Of a stretch of 64,000 nucleotides of DNA, positions 22,032-33,246 are shown one piece after another. The notes below the pieces were generated by a model. The model saw nothing but the letters and a program-made list of their open reading frames with translations, was not told the DNA's origin and searched no databases. The stretch lies in the NCBI GenBank assembly GCA_032718475.1, contig JAUCBJ010000385.1:30032-94031 (forward strand). The letters run 5' to 3'. This DNA is from Nemertoderma westbladi. Its lineage: Eukaryota > Xenacoelomorpha > Nemertodermatida > Nemertodermatidae. The position numbers and the translations under genes were made by a program. Position 1 is the first letter of the stretch; each line of letters opens with the position of its first letter.

Positions 22032-22200
22032 CGGCGAATTAATATTTCGTCTTATTGTTAAATTTCAAATTTAGGGAAAGGAGAGAGTTAAAGTGGCGCG
22101 TTATTCTAACCAAAACAATAAACGAAAGTCAAGAGAACAGGTTACAGTTTTATTTTTGAGAGTAATTCCCCTGGAGGGGGATGAATTTTGTTTCGCTACC
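22032..22200 (+). repeat. R1 dispersed repeat, copy B
   Basis: Same R1 copy as at 12841-13010, carried along in the duplication. Confidence 0.8.
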
Positions 22201-22302
22201 TTCACTATAACTCAAAGGAACTGAGTGGTTCAATGAGTGAATTGTGAATGAGTGAATAATTCAAGGAGATATCGACAGAAACTCGATAGACCTGTCCATT
22301 TC

Positions 22303-22837
22303 AGGTCATTCTGAATCGCCAACTCATCCATCTCCCATTCCGCACTCGTCAGACACAGAAACATCAGAAATGTTTGTCAAACCGGAACCTTCCATCAACA
22401 TATCGGAACCCCTCCAAACGGAAGCGAGTTCCCTCAAAAAGAGTAAAATTGTTTTCAAAAAGACAATTGGAGCCAATAATGGTAAAGGTGCAATTACGAT
22501 AAAGCCTGGATCCTTTGATGGGATTACTAGAGGGGAATTTAACCCCAGTGCCATAAATTTGGAGAACTCTGTTAACTTCGATTTCAGTACGACGTTCTCA
22601 GTAGGCACACCTTCCGAGAAAATCCCGCACCAGGAACCGGCCGAAATCGGTGAAAATGTCGAAATAATTGACAACCCTATAACAATAACACACGAAAGGC
22701 CAGCCACTAAGGTTGACAGTTGCGAATTATATCCTAACACGATCGAAAAACTGGACCCACAGGAGCTAATAAATAAGATAAAAAATTGTCTACAAGAAAT
22801 TACCGATAACCGTCCGGCCAACACCATGGCTCAGTGA
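22303..22837 (+). pseudogene. Upstream half of a Ulp1-like gene, copy B
   Basis: As in copy A: open frame after a TTTCAG acceptor, first ATG at 22370, TGA at 22835-22837. I see no difference from copy A, so the frame break predates the duplication or reflects an unrecognised intron. Confidence 0.5.
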
Positions 22838-23294
22838 TGATGTTGTGGATGGATTTATGGGACTAATACAACTCCACTTCCCCCACACAGCGCCGGTACC
22901 AAGCCAACTCGCGGAGCAGCTGAGATCATCGGGCTGTAGCCAACTTTCCGCAATCCAATACGTGGCGACCCGGTATCTCGGTCGCTATCAATCTATAGCA
23001 CCGACTCTTCTCTTCTTGCCGGTTTGTAATAAAGATCACTTCATCCTTCACGTGGCCGACACCAGAGTACGTACCGTGTACGCAATAGACTCAAACCGAG
23101 CATCGATGCCCACGCGAATAACCTTCGCCTTCGCGAATATTCTGAACACAATCGACGAAAATAATCCTTGGAGCAAAAATAAAGCAACTGAGAAACGGAA
23201 AGTGGGATCAAAGTATACAACGTTAAGTAAGCAGGGGAACGGCTATGATTGCGGGGTGTATGTCTGTCTGGTTCAGCTATTATATGTAACATGA
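22782..23294 (+). pseudogene. Ulp1/C48 cysteine-protease domain, frameshifted, copy B
   Basis: Same as copy A, with PWLSDDVV, DHFILHV, AIDSN and YDCGVYVC all kept and the same early end at 23294. Confidence 0.65.
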
Positions 23295-25814
23295 ATTAGT
23301 TCAGTTGGGTTGTCATGCAATGGAAGTATAGGGGCCTGACCCTGATAGTAATACCAAATCCAAAACTAGTGGGAAAAAATGGTATCGTGCTGTAACCATT
23401 CCTGTTATACACATGAAAATTCGATATAATCAAAACATTTCCGTTCTGGTTCAAATTTTCTTAACTATTTATACTTCGGGATCCCAGTCCAAAAAGAGTC
23501 GGGATCGGGACTGGGATTGCATTTTCCGCCGGGATTCCGTTTAAAACACTAATACACCCCCCCACCCCCAGTGCTGTTAGCTGTTACCCCCGTCACACTT
23601 AACGAATCACGAATCACCCACAACCCCCCCCCCCCCCCCCCGTAATATTGTGTTACTATTGGATTGAATGTATTAAATTAGAAAAATGGTTTATATGTAG
23701 ATACATGTATGTATATTGTTTTATATTATAACTGATTAATATATATAATACGGTATTTACTGTACCATGATACTGTAACCAACCCAGTCATATATATTAG
23801 ACTTTGGGGTCTGTGTAGTTAGCGAGTAGGTACATTTATGTACAGTTTTATGAGTATACAAAACAAATATCTATAATATAATATTCACCAAGTAAATTAC
23901 AAACATTGACGTATTACTAAACTGCAGCAAATATAGAATGTTTAGTTTACAGTGTGAACAAAAAATAACGTTTAAAATAATTACATATTATACATACAAC
24001 TAATCAAATGTGTAAATTTTTCATAGAATAGAACTAAGTTAAGAACTTAAAGAGGGAAAAATATCTGTCGAATAATAATGGGGGTGAAATATTGAATTGG
24101 GTAAATTAGTCACCATGACCGTACGGAGGTCAACATTAAAGGGGTTCACTTTAACTTGATATAAAATAATTTTAATTAATCCAAGGCGAATATTATCACG
24201 CAGTGCTGCGACCTGCTGTATAAATCTGTTGTTGCATACATACATACATACATAGAATAAAATATATCCATACAATGCATACATACAATATATACACCAA
24301 TACACATGGACACAATATAATCGGCGATTTTAACCAAAAAATTATATATTTATTATAAATTGTAACTTGTTAAATTATAACTCACCATCGGTGTAAGTGG
24401 CCCTATAAATGTGGCATGCATATGTAACACACGCGGGCTGTGTACTAGGGGAGGTACATATTTCAATAAATTCAACCTTTTTTTGAAATGTAAAAAGGGT
24501 AATTCACTTTCTGGTGTATCAATAATTGAAAAATTAATATTTAGCGGTTTATTTTATGTTCGCTCTTGAAATCATGTAAATGAGATCATGTGGTCCTTTC
24601 CGAAAGGATATCCATCCACTGTACCCCTCCTAGTCGCTAGTCATATACAATAATATTATTAAACAATATAATATAACATGCGTTTTATCACGTAACGATT
24701 TTATTAAACTGCACAAGTAATAATTACTTGAAAAAAGCACAAAATCATACAAATACCTACCCTACGTCCTACCCTAACTTCCTGCCAACATACATTGCAT
24801 ATCTTGCGTAATTCATAATTAACTTTCAGTTTCCCAAACTCGTAAGAGAAACATAAAGAGCTAACGCAGGTGCAGGCTAGCAAAGGCGATACACTAAAAC
24901 ATTAAGTTCAGATAATTAAAAGTAACAAAAACTAACATAAAAAATAAAATAAGAAAGAAAATACGCGATTAAATGTATAGCCATACGGACTCAGTGATGT
25001 AAATCATTTTATATCACTGCGTTTACAAACACTGACATCAGAACACAAATAGAAAGCAAAACTTACTGTAAATTAAATCTAAATGAATAAGCAAATTATA
25101 TATAAAAACTACAAACTCCCACAGTCACACTGCAAGGAAGGCAACAATCTATAGACATAAAGTTAGTGTAGATGTTTGTGGGCCTTTAATAAATACGGCC
25201 AACCGCCTACAGCCTCAACATTATCTACATTGGAAGTAAATATATATAGGAGTCCACCACAATAAAACAATGAGAACTTACTGCCATAAACTACACAGAC
25301 ACACATATCGCTAATAGAGCATCACATTATATTAATTATCTAGTATAATTAAACATTTTATCAGTTTTAAGAAGCTCGGTCTTGACTATTTTTTATCTTT
25401 AACTGGGGCGCAAAATGAGTAATTAGTAATGACTTAATAATTAATAGCCTGCCCTATGGATAGACTCTTATCAAAGTATATGCCGGTACAGTTAGAAAGT
25501 CGTGAGTAGAATTTAGTAAAAAATTAAAGTTACCGGTACTTTAATATTTTTAACTTCTTGATTTAAAATTTATTGTTCTAAGGTTTAAGCTAAATTCGCA
25601 ATAATAGTTAACTTGGCAAACTAGTTAACTGGTTAAGTTATGTGACTTCTTAACTAATATTTACTACATTACGAGACAATTTTTCTATACTGACACTGAA
25701 TGATAAAATATACTACGTTATAATTGCGTGATGAGAAATAGTAATAGCAACCAATAAAAGGTATAGTATACGGGCGGGGTTACTAAGCAACTGTTACTAA
25801 GGGGCCATCGTAGC

Positions 25815-27470
25815 TGTCTGCTGTCTGCTACGCAATGGAAATATTTCAAAGATTGCACCACGGAGAAGGTTTAACTAGGTACTGCTGCACTAAAACCTAT
25901 TAATAAAAACACAACTCGAAACATATCAGTATCAGTAAGTCTCGTTTTTGTTTTATAAACTATAGGACTATATATACTTGTTTGAATGTTCGGTTGCATA
26001 TAAATACACGGTATTTATATTCAGCATTAGTGCGGGTGTAATTTATAAAAAAATATCATCCATATTATGATGATATTATTGGTATATCCATGTCATGTAC
26101 CTCATGGAACTATTTATTTACCCATCACACCGGTATATATATTATATATAATTATATAATATAATAAAACATACCGGTATTTAAACTTTTTGGATAAAAT
26201 TAAGACAATTGATAATCAATTAATTAATAAACAGTACAAAATGGAGTTCACAGGTTTGTTAAAATATTCCGTGCCATACATATTATATATATTGTTGTTT
26301 GTGTTGATATGATACAGTGCTACAACGGGGTTATCAATCTTACATAGAGGAGCATTAATGTGTACTATAACTATACCGGTAGTTGTATGTATATAAATAA
26401 AATAATTAAGTTTCAAAAATATACAATACTGAATACATGCATGTGTGATAATAGACCAGTGTTTGGTGTACAAATATATAAAGACTATATTTAATTTGTA
26501 GTCTATCAATATAATTTAGATTTGTGATTGTAAAAAATACACTCCAAAAGATTGTATCGTACAGTCAGGCAGTAACACCAAACCAATAAAATGAGGATAG
26601 TATGTTATTGAAGGTAAAAAAAAAAAGAGACGGTTAGCTGTAAGCTGATTAAAGTTAGTTAATTAATGGTCAAATGGAATTAAAAAGGAGCAACTATATT
26701 ATTATATAGATAGAAGACTTTTCATTAAAAAAAATATTGATATCAACACAGCAGATAGCTAAGAAAATTTGACATCCACTGGAAATGTTTTGAATTCAAC
26801 GGTACCGATTTCCAAGTGAATATTGGTGCGGTACGCTGGATGAGAGTTGTTGGAACTTTGAATTAATATTTTTATTCTTAAATTGTTACTTTTTCGATCG
26901 CATTATATCCCAACATCGGGAGAAAAAAGAACTTTTTCCCTAGGGATAAAAAGTAACCCATATGAATAAGTACACTGAGGTTACTTTTTTTCCCGGCGAT
27001 AAAAAGTACAATAAAATATTTTTTGTGGAATTTTATTACATGTGTGGGAAGATCATCGAAGTAGAAAAGGTGTGCAATCCATGGTAAAATCCATTCACAT
27101 ACTCATTTGAATCGCAGTATAACAATATACTGCAGTTCAACACTATTTTGTAACACCAGTTTGTAACACTATATCGCTATGTTTATTAAAGAATTGAATA
27201 ACATAAAAGGACCAATTTAAGAATAAAATTCCGTATTACATGGGAAAAAACGTACATCTTTTTTCCCTGTAATAAATAATTATTTTTTCAGAAAGATAAA
27301 AACCTAAGTTGCTCCATAATAATTCTGTGTGACATAATGATGGACCCCATAAAAATAGCCACAATAGAAATAACTACACAGGTGGGGAAGAATGGATGAA
27401 TGAATGAATATTTAATATACACGGGGTAGGTATGGTGGCGAATCTGGGCTGCAATAAATAAAAACTGTAA
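25815..27470. other. Non-coding interval before Nck
   Basis: AT-rich with TACCGGTA at about 26170 and 26373. At 26868-27235 a weak inverted repeat (TTTTATTCTTAAATTG against CAATTTAAGAATAAAA) encloses several TTACTTTTT/AAAAAGTAA pairs, suggesting an old MITE. The minus-strand ORF at 26216-26509 has no protein features I trust. Confidence 0.5.
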
Positions 27471-27491
27471 CGATTCGAATTGAACAAGAAC

Positions 27492-28634
27492 TCACCGTCT
27501 ACCGTTGACCAGTTTCCTACCAGAACCAAATCTTGGGTTATTGTTAGGAACGACTAGGGAACGAACCAGACAGTACCGTTCCCCATTACTAGAGTATATG
27601 GGGGAGTGTTGGTAGTGCTCAACTAGTTTATGCATATCGCTAAACTTACGGGTGCCTATTGTATAGCAGGACGAAGATTCATCAAATTTAACGTGAAAAT
27701 GGAGAATTCTTAATGGGGATTTCAGTGTGACACTGTAGTCCCCCCAGTTGGACTCGCTGTCACGTATTAAGAAGTCCCCGTTAGCCCCATGTCGCTGCAT
27801 TATTGTTTCACTTTCACCTCGCGTTAACGAACCGAAGTAGTAGTCCTCCCCGTCCAGCGGGTTGGAACGACGTTTATTGGATGAAGGTACGTCGTCGCTG
27901 TGGATCCTCTGCACAAAGTTTTTAGGGATGAGCCCAACCGAGCCGTTAGCGTCGCGTGCTTTCAACCAATCAGGATCATTGCTGGGAATCTCGACAACAT
28001 CCAATGCCTGACCTTTAATGAAGGACATCTCGTCTCTATTGCTACTTTGGTAGTCGTACAAAGCCACTACAGCGTATATACTGCTAGCTAGTGGCTGCCT
28101 TTCTGTTTGAGTTTGTTGTACTGCTTCTTGACTGAGGTAGTTACTAGGGACCCACCCCTCACTGCCACCCTGTCTGACACGCCACCAACCATCCAACTCT
28201 TTCTCCAACACAACTACAGTATCCCCCTTACAGAGGTCGATCTCGTCTTCTCTCGCTTTCTCATAGCTGTACAGGGCTGTGGCCTCCTTACAGGATAGTT
28301 TATCCGCTACTGAAACCGCTGACAGCTGAGGGGCCGGACTCCGTCGGCTTTCATCCAACGGCGATGATATCGTGACATCGAGACCCGAATCCGTAGATCG
28401 CTTCCCGAACAGTTTGTTAAGGAAGTTCCCCTTCTTACGGTAGGTCGAGGGATTCTCCCTACGGACGTAGTTTGAGGGAATGTAGCCGGAACGGTTAGAA
28501 GAGTTCTGAACTTTCCACCACGACCTAGAACTGTCTAAAACTTTCAATCTGTCGTGTTTGCGGATGTCTAATTCCTCAGGTTGAGACGCTTTGTAGTCGT
28601 ACAAAGCGACTACAAAATCATTCGGTGATTCCAT
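27492..28634 (-). CDS. NCK: Nck adaptor protein (SH3-SH3-SH3-SH2)
   Basis: 380 residues from ATG 28632-28634. Three SH3 domains lie at about 6-59 (ALYDY, ELDI, SWWKV, YIPSNYV), 117-168 (ALYSY, DGWWRV, WVPSNYL) and 187-243 (ALYDY, VGLIPKNFV). One SH2 domain lies at about 266-360, with the phosphotyrosine-binding Arg in GDFLIRDSES. Order and length match Nck (human NCK1 377 residues), the cytoplasmic adaptor joining phosphotyrosine receptors to WASP/PAK actin regulators. All domains sit in one exon. The last 20 residues extend past the SH2 end seen in vertebrates, and the stop codon lies inside a strong donor-like ACG|GTGAGT (27490-27498), so the true C-terminus may be encoded by a further exon. 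The start has A at -3 and G at +4. Confidence 0.94.
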   Translation of the reverse strand: MESPNDFVVALYDYKASQPEELDIRKHDRLKVLDSSRSWWKVQNSSNRSGYIPSNYVRRENPSTYRKKGNFLNKLFGKRSTDSGLDVTISSPLDESRRSPAPQLSAVSVADKLSCKEATALYSYEKAREDEIDLCKGDTVVVLEKELDGWWRVRQGGSEGWVPSNYLSQEAVQQTQTERQPLASSIYAVVALYDYQSSNRDEMSFIKGQALDVVEIPSNDPDWLKARDANGSVGLIPKNFVQRIHSDDVPSSNKRRSNPLDGEDYYFGSLTRGESETIMQRHGANGDFLIRDSESNWGDYSVTLKSPLRILHFHVKFDESSSCYTIGTRKFSDMHKLVEHYQHSPIYSSNGERYCLVRSLVVPNNNPRFGSGRKLVNGRR

Positions 28635-31530
28635 TATATATAACAATCATGTACTGGTTGCCGGTTGCAGGTAGCCGAAATAATACAAAGGTCTAGCTGC
28701 CTAGTGCCTAACCTACTATTAATGCGGAAATGTAGTGAGTGTGTAGTACAGTAGTACTTCACAGTACTTATGGTCTAAGGTCAAGGTTGGCATAACTGTA
28801 TAATGAAGTTTTACACTAAGCGCGGGTTGATTCGCCCTATACCCCCCCCCCCCCAAGTCTATTCGCCCAAGATTTTAGGGGCAGCATATCTGCGAATATA
28901 ACAATGGACTTGGCCAGTTCTGGAGTAGGCCTAGAACAGTAGAATAATTGATATATTTATATGAATCTAATATAAATGTATTGATTTGATATTAATGCAA
29001 AGTAAAATTTGTTGGTTTAGGCCTATCTCAAAACCAAATTGAAATGTTGTTCTGCTTAAATACCGTCAGCGGGTCCGACGAATCTGTACAAAAAAATACA
29101 ATATAGTACAAAAGAATACAAAAGAGTACAATAAAGTGCAAAAATAGTACAAAAGAGTGCAAAAATAGTACAAAAGAGTACAAACAAGTGAGAAACGCTT
29201 GCAAAACATGTAACAAAGTGTAGTTCAAATCGTGTAGAGGGGCGCACATGAAGTGCAATATAAAACAAAGCATTGTCTGATTGTGGGGCGAGCCACGCAT
29301 TGAGAGAGGGGCTGATCTAGCTGTCTAGCAGTCAGAGAGTATGACAATACAATCTTAGGCATATGAGTTGTAATTTTTTTGTTTTAACTGAGTTTTAACT
29401 TGAGTTTTAACTTATGTATCGAAAAACGTGATTTATGTTCGAAAAACACAAAAAACGGTTCCAAGTTCGAAAAATTGCAGAGGGAGATCTCAATAATGTT
29501 GCAGATAGACAGATAAAGGCATACTTACATAGCCTAAAAAACGTAGCATACAGTCTATCCTTCAGTGGGCTATTTTAAGACTATGACCTAAATTTTGAGT
29601 CTCAGGTATAGGAGTTTATATCTACCCACCTGCCCACTGCATGCATGTATGTATTGCATTACAGATTGCAGATTGTATTATACGACTGAATATGGCAACA
29701 ACGGGTTTATATAGTTGCCAAATCAGGCAATCATAAATGTTGCCAGATTTTGCTTGGTCAGTTGGTTGCCAGGTCAGCAGGTTGCCAAATATGGCAATCA
29801 CAACACAATCACTGAATCATTCAATCAATGCCAGATTTGGCTGTTTGGCCATTCAGCCATTGCAGCATCTGAGCATTGTCTGATTGTACCTAAAACCTAA
29901 CTGCAGGTTACAGCTGTACAGACAGACAGAGGCAGGCTTTTCTAACCAAAACAATAAACGACCACTTTACTAATTGAGGGAAACCATGGTCAGACAGTCG
30001 GTAGAAGAAATATTAATGAAAAAAAAATTGTATAGATTTATTTATACATTATGCAGTTATGTAAAAACAATAACAAATACACCAAACAATGTACCGGTAT
30101 AAAGGTATTGTCCAACATAACATATAGGATTAAAAACGTTTCGTAAAAAGCGTTTCATAAAATAAGCGGTAGGCCCTGGCTATATATATAAATATATACC
30201 AGTATACTGATATACAGATATATATAAAAGCACTACAGCACTAAGCTGCTAAGCAACAAGCAAGCAGTGATATATTAAGGGACGGTCAGACAGTCAGACG
30301 GTTCCCAAAGTAACAATACCCGCAGTATGGCAGTAGTTACCGGTCAGCCGGTATTACGGTAGCGGCTGAGCGGTACTCTACATTATTAAGAACAGTAAAA
30401 TATAGAAACCAATACATCAGTACATGACAGCAACAGCAGCTGAGCAGAACAGGTAATTGAAAAACTAATACCTACCAGAAATAGATTCTACATAATTTTT
30501 TAGGCCTACCTACTGACCTATGTTTTTCATTAAAACTGGGTAACCAGTCTGCCAGTAACAAGTACTGAAGTATCATAAACAGATAAACAACATGGCTGGC
30601 CTACCGGTCAGCCGGTAGTCGCTAGCGAAGTCTGGATTTACCATGCTGCCATGTGCCAGTCCTTGCTTCATTAGTCCTTGCTATGACATAATCTGATAAT
30701 GACCACTTTTTTTTCCGACATTCCTGCATTCAGACTGTACTGAATCAACATCCAGACTGTGATTCATACACTGACACAGTAAACGAATATAACATTGAAC
30801 AGTTGAATTAAATCAAATAGGCCTACTAACTATACTGTATAGGGCCTACATCATTTGTTCAGAAAATAGCACATTATAGGGTTACGGCAGGCACGCAGGC
30901 AGGCAGGAGTGATTTTGTTTCCCGAGCAACATAATAGAACCAGGGCCGTAAAAGCTTTAATGTGCTAATTATGAACAATGGCGAATCTAATTTTATTTAT
31001 TTGTGGAGAATTATTTGAAGTTACAGTATATGCACTCAAACTTTCTAGAACAACGTAATAATGATCCAGTGGAAGTGGAATATTGGATATACTGGATGGA
31101 TACATGTAGAACTAAAAACCCAAAACGGACCAACCCAACGGTCCAAAAAAGGAGAAGTACGGAGTTATATCGGATTTATTTATATCATATCACAGCGGTG
31201 GTGTGGAGAAAAGATCTGGAAATATAAATTATCAAAATTGTGAAGAAAAACGGCAAGATAATATTTAACTCAAATGCTTAGGCCTAATTAATTAAGTAAA
31301 ACCGCATTTGAAGTCGGAAGTCCTACATGCCTAGATGTGCTGATATAGGATGGCACCGGTCTGCCGGTACAAAGTACTTTCAGTTTCTCAGTAAAACTCC
31401 ATATGTGTGTGTGTGTACTGTTTGAGTCAGTTCTAATATTTTGATGATAAAATCGCCACAATGGAGGTTATAGTTGCCACAAGTGCACAGTTTCGCTAAC
31501 GTTTACAAAAATTGATTTAGTTAATTTCTA
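28635..31530. other. Non-coding interval upstream of Nck
   Basis: Presumably includes the Nck promoter (high-coordinate side of 28634). An upstream ATG at about 28651 opens a 10-codon frame overlapping the Nck start. Contains a poly-C run at about 28841-28854, an ACAAAAGAGT-type short tandem repeat at about 29085-29190, an R1 core at 29936-29985 and many TAGGCCTA/TACCGGTA palindromes. No convincing gene. Confidence 0.55.
29936..29985 (+). repeat. R1 core fragment
   Basis: CTTTTCTAACCAAAACAATA followed by ACTTTACTAATTGAGGGAAA matches the R1 unit amplified at 1945-2400. Confidence 0.7.
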
Positions 31531-31625
31531 CAGCATTTAGTCAGATTCGAACCTGCGCCGCCAAACACTATTGTGTAGTGTATCATTTACCCCATGGCAA
31601 TCCGCGACTATGCTGTTTCGGTGCA
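31530..31625 (-). mobile_element. Degenerate tRNA-SINE head
   Basis: Read on the minus strand, ACAATAGTGTTTGGCGGCGC and GGTTCGAATC (B box) match the head of the SINE at 40596. The body is missing or unrecognisable. Confidence 0.5.
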
Positions 31626-33240
31626 CTCGATGTTGTTTTAAAGAAGACGGAACTTACGACTTCCAAAGGGCATTAGAACGGTACAGTATAACTAAACTGG
31701 TGAACTACATGTATATAGTAAATTATGTGGGTAAGTCTTGCTTAGTTTATTTTGTGTTTAATTAAATAGTGATGAAAGCCTTATATATATAATATATTTG
31801 TTACATTATGTCAACTTACTGCTTATATTCAATAATATTGAGACATTAAAAATTATATCGTTTGATCTACTTGATCTTGGGTTGATTTATTGACAATACT
31901 GAATACCAAAGTACTGATAGGTGAAGTTGTCGTACTTACGCAACCAAAACTCTAGATAAGCAATTTAGCAACCAGGCTAGTATAGAGCCAGGCCTGTATA
32001 ATATATAAGCAATATATAAATAATTTATTATGATTAATCTGATTAAATTAATATATATAGTCACATTTCTACAATTGATTTAGAATAATAATAATGATTA
32101 AACAATAAACAATTCCTCCAGGAGAGTAGCATAGAAATTAATTAGTTCCTAAGATATTATTGAAGCCCTAATACATTTCACCCGCTCCTTCACCGAAACC
32201 GAGACTCCTCCAAGGTATCCTTCCACCCCTGAGACACAGTCACGCAGCCCGCAACAACCCAAACTGCAATCGCCTCCTCACAGCACCCAACACAACCCCC
32301 AACCCTCGCTGCCTCATCCGCACCCGCTTTGACACAAGTGTCTCTGCAAGGTGTTTAATGAACATCTGAGCTTCCGGGGCGGAAGCTCAGATTATCACTA
32401 TCAGTTGAGCACACTGATAATTTTATTTAATAAATACATCATATTCTAGAACATTTTGTTTATTCCATACGTAGCTGGGCAACAATGCAATGCATCTTTA
32501 ATCATACTATTATGTAGATATCCATACATAAACAAAATGATCTAGAATATGGTGTTTTTATTTAAATAGAATATAATAGCCTCGCGCAGGTGGCAGGTGC
32601 AAAACCATGCAACATTTGAACGCTCATATCTCAGCTATTTCCCAACCAAATTCAAATATTTTTACATTTTTGGAATCCTTGCACGGTGAGCTTTCTATTG
32701 GTACCAACAATTCACTATAAGGTTGAAGAATAACTGCGGTGTAACTTGTGAAATATCACCTGCAGAGACACTTTTTCAAACGCTTGTACAGAAGAAAAAG
32801 ATTGAAAGCAAAAATAATAATTCTGGCTCACCTAATAACACCGCTTTACAACTGTTTAGCCAGGACAGTCTGTTGTTACTCAGTCCGCCGCTAGAGGGCT
32901 AAGTTGAGCAGAACAAATCTGCTCATACTGTATTTGCTTATAATCCTTTCGTGTTATTCATACTTAAATAAATTCATCTCGTGTGCTGCGCGAAGGCCTC
33001 ACTCAGAGAAGAGAAATATGAAAATACATCTTAATTATTTAGACATAATTTACATTTATCAACCAATTTCAGTCAAACATTCAAACAAATAGTAACATCT
33101 AACCAACATTACCTACATTACTATTATAAATATACAACAAACTATACTAGAAAATTAACTACTAATAACTAATTAATTACTATTACAACAGCTTGAGGTA
33201 ATCCTATTAAGCACGAATTAATTAGCGAGACATCATTATC
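31626..33240. other. Non-coding interval with a family B copy
   Basis: 31626-32160 is AT-rich and empty. 32160-32400 is unusually C-rich and ends in a perfect 9-bp hairpin (TGAGCTTCC / GGAAGCTCA) at about 32371-32394, origin unclear. 32440-32850 is a family B repeat in inverted orientation. 32860-33240 shows no gene. Confidence 0.5.
32440..32850 (-). repeat. Family B repeat copy
   Basis: On the minus strand it reads GGTGAGCCAGAATTATTATT, CAAGCGTTTGAAAAAGTGTC and GTGCAAGGATTCC, as in the left arm at 4980-5166, then CATACGTAGCTGGGCAACAA near its other end. Confidence 0.75.
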
Positions 33241-33246
33241 ATGAGG

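Larger units (their letters stand above)
16872..25814 (+). repeat. Segmental duplication, copy B
   Basis: Direct repeat of 6839-16617. Compared with copy A it has a 9-bp insertion before the receptor gene, a shorter minisatellite, a longer poly-C end on the TTAA element (22 versus 13) and a 7-bp insertion near 25524. After 25814 the sequence is unrelated to that following copy A. Confidence 0.95.

Noticed and set aside
27492-28634. Functional pairing of Nck with the fibrinogen-domain receptors
   Set aside because: Only proximity and the presence of tyrosine motifs support it. Gene order in animals is weak evidence, and the motifs look more Src/Syk-like than the YDxV/P type Nck prefers.
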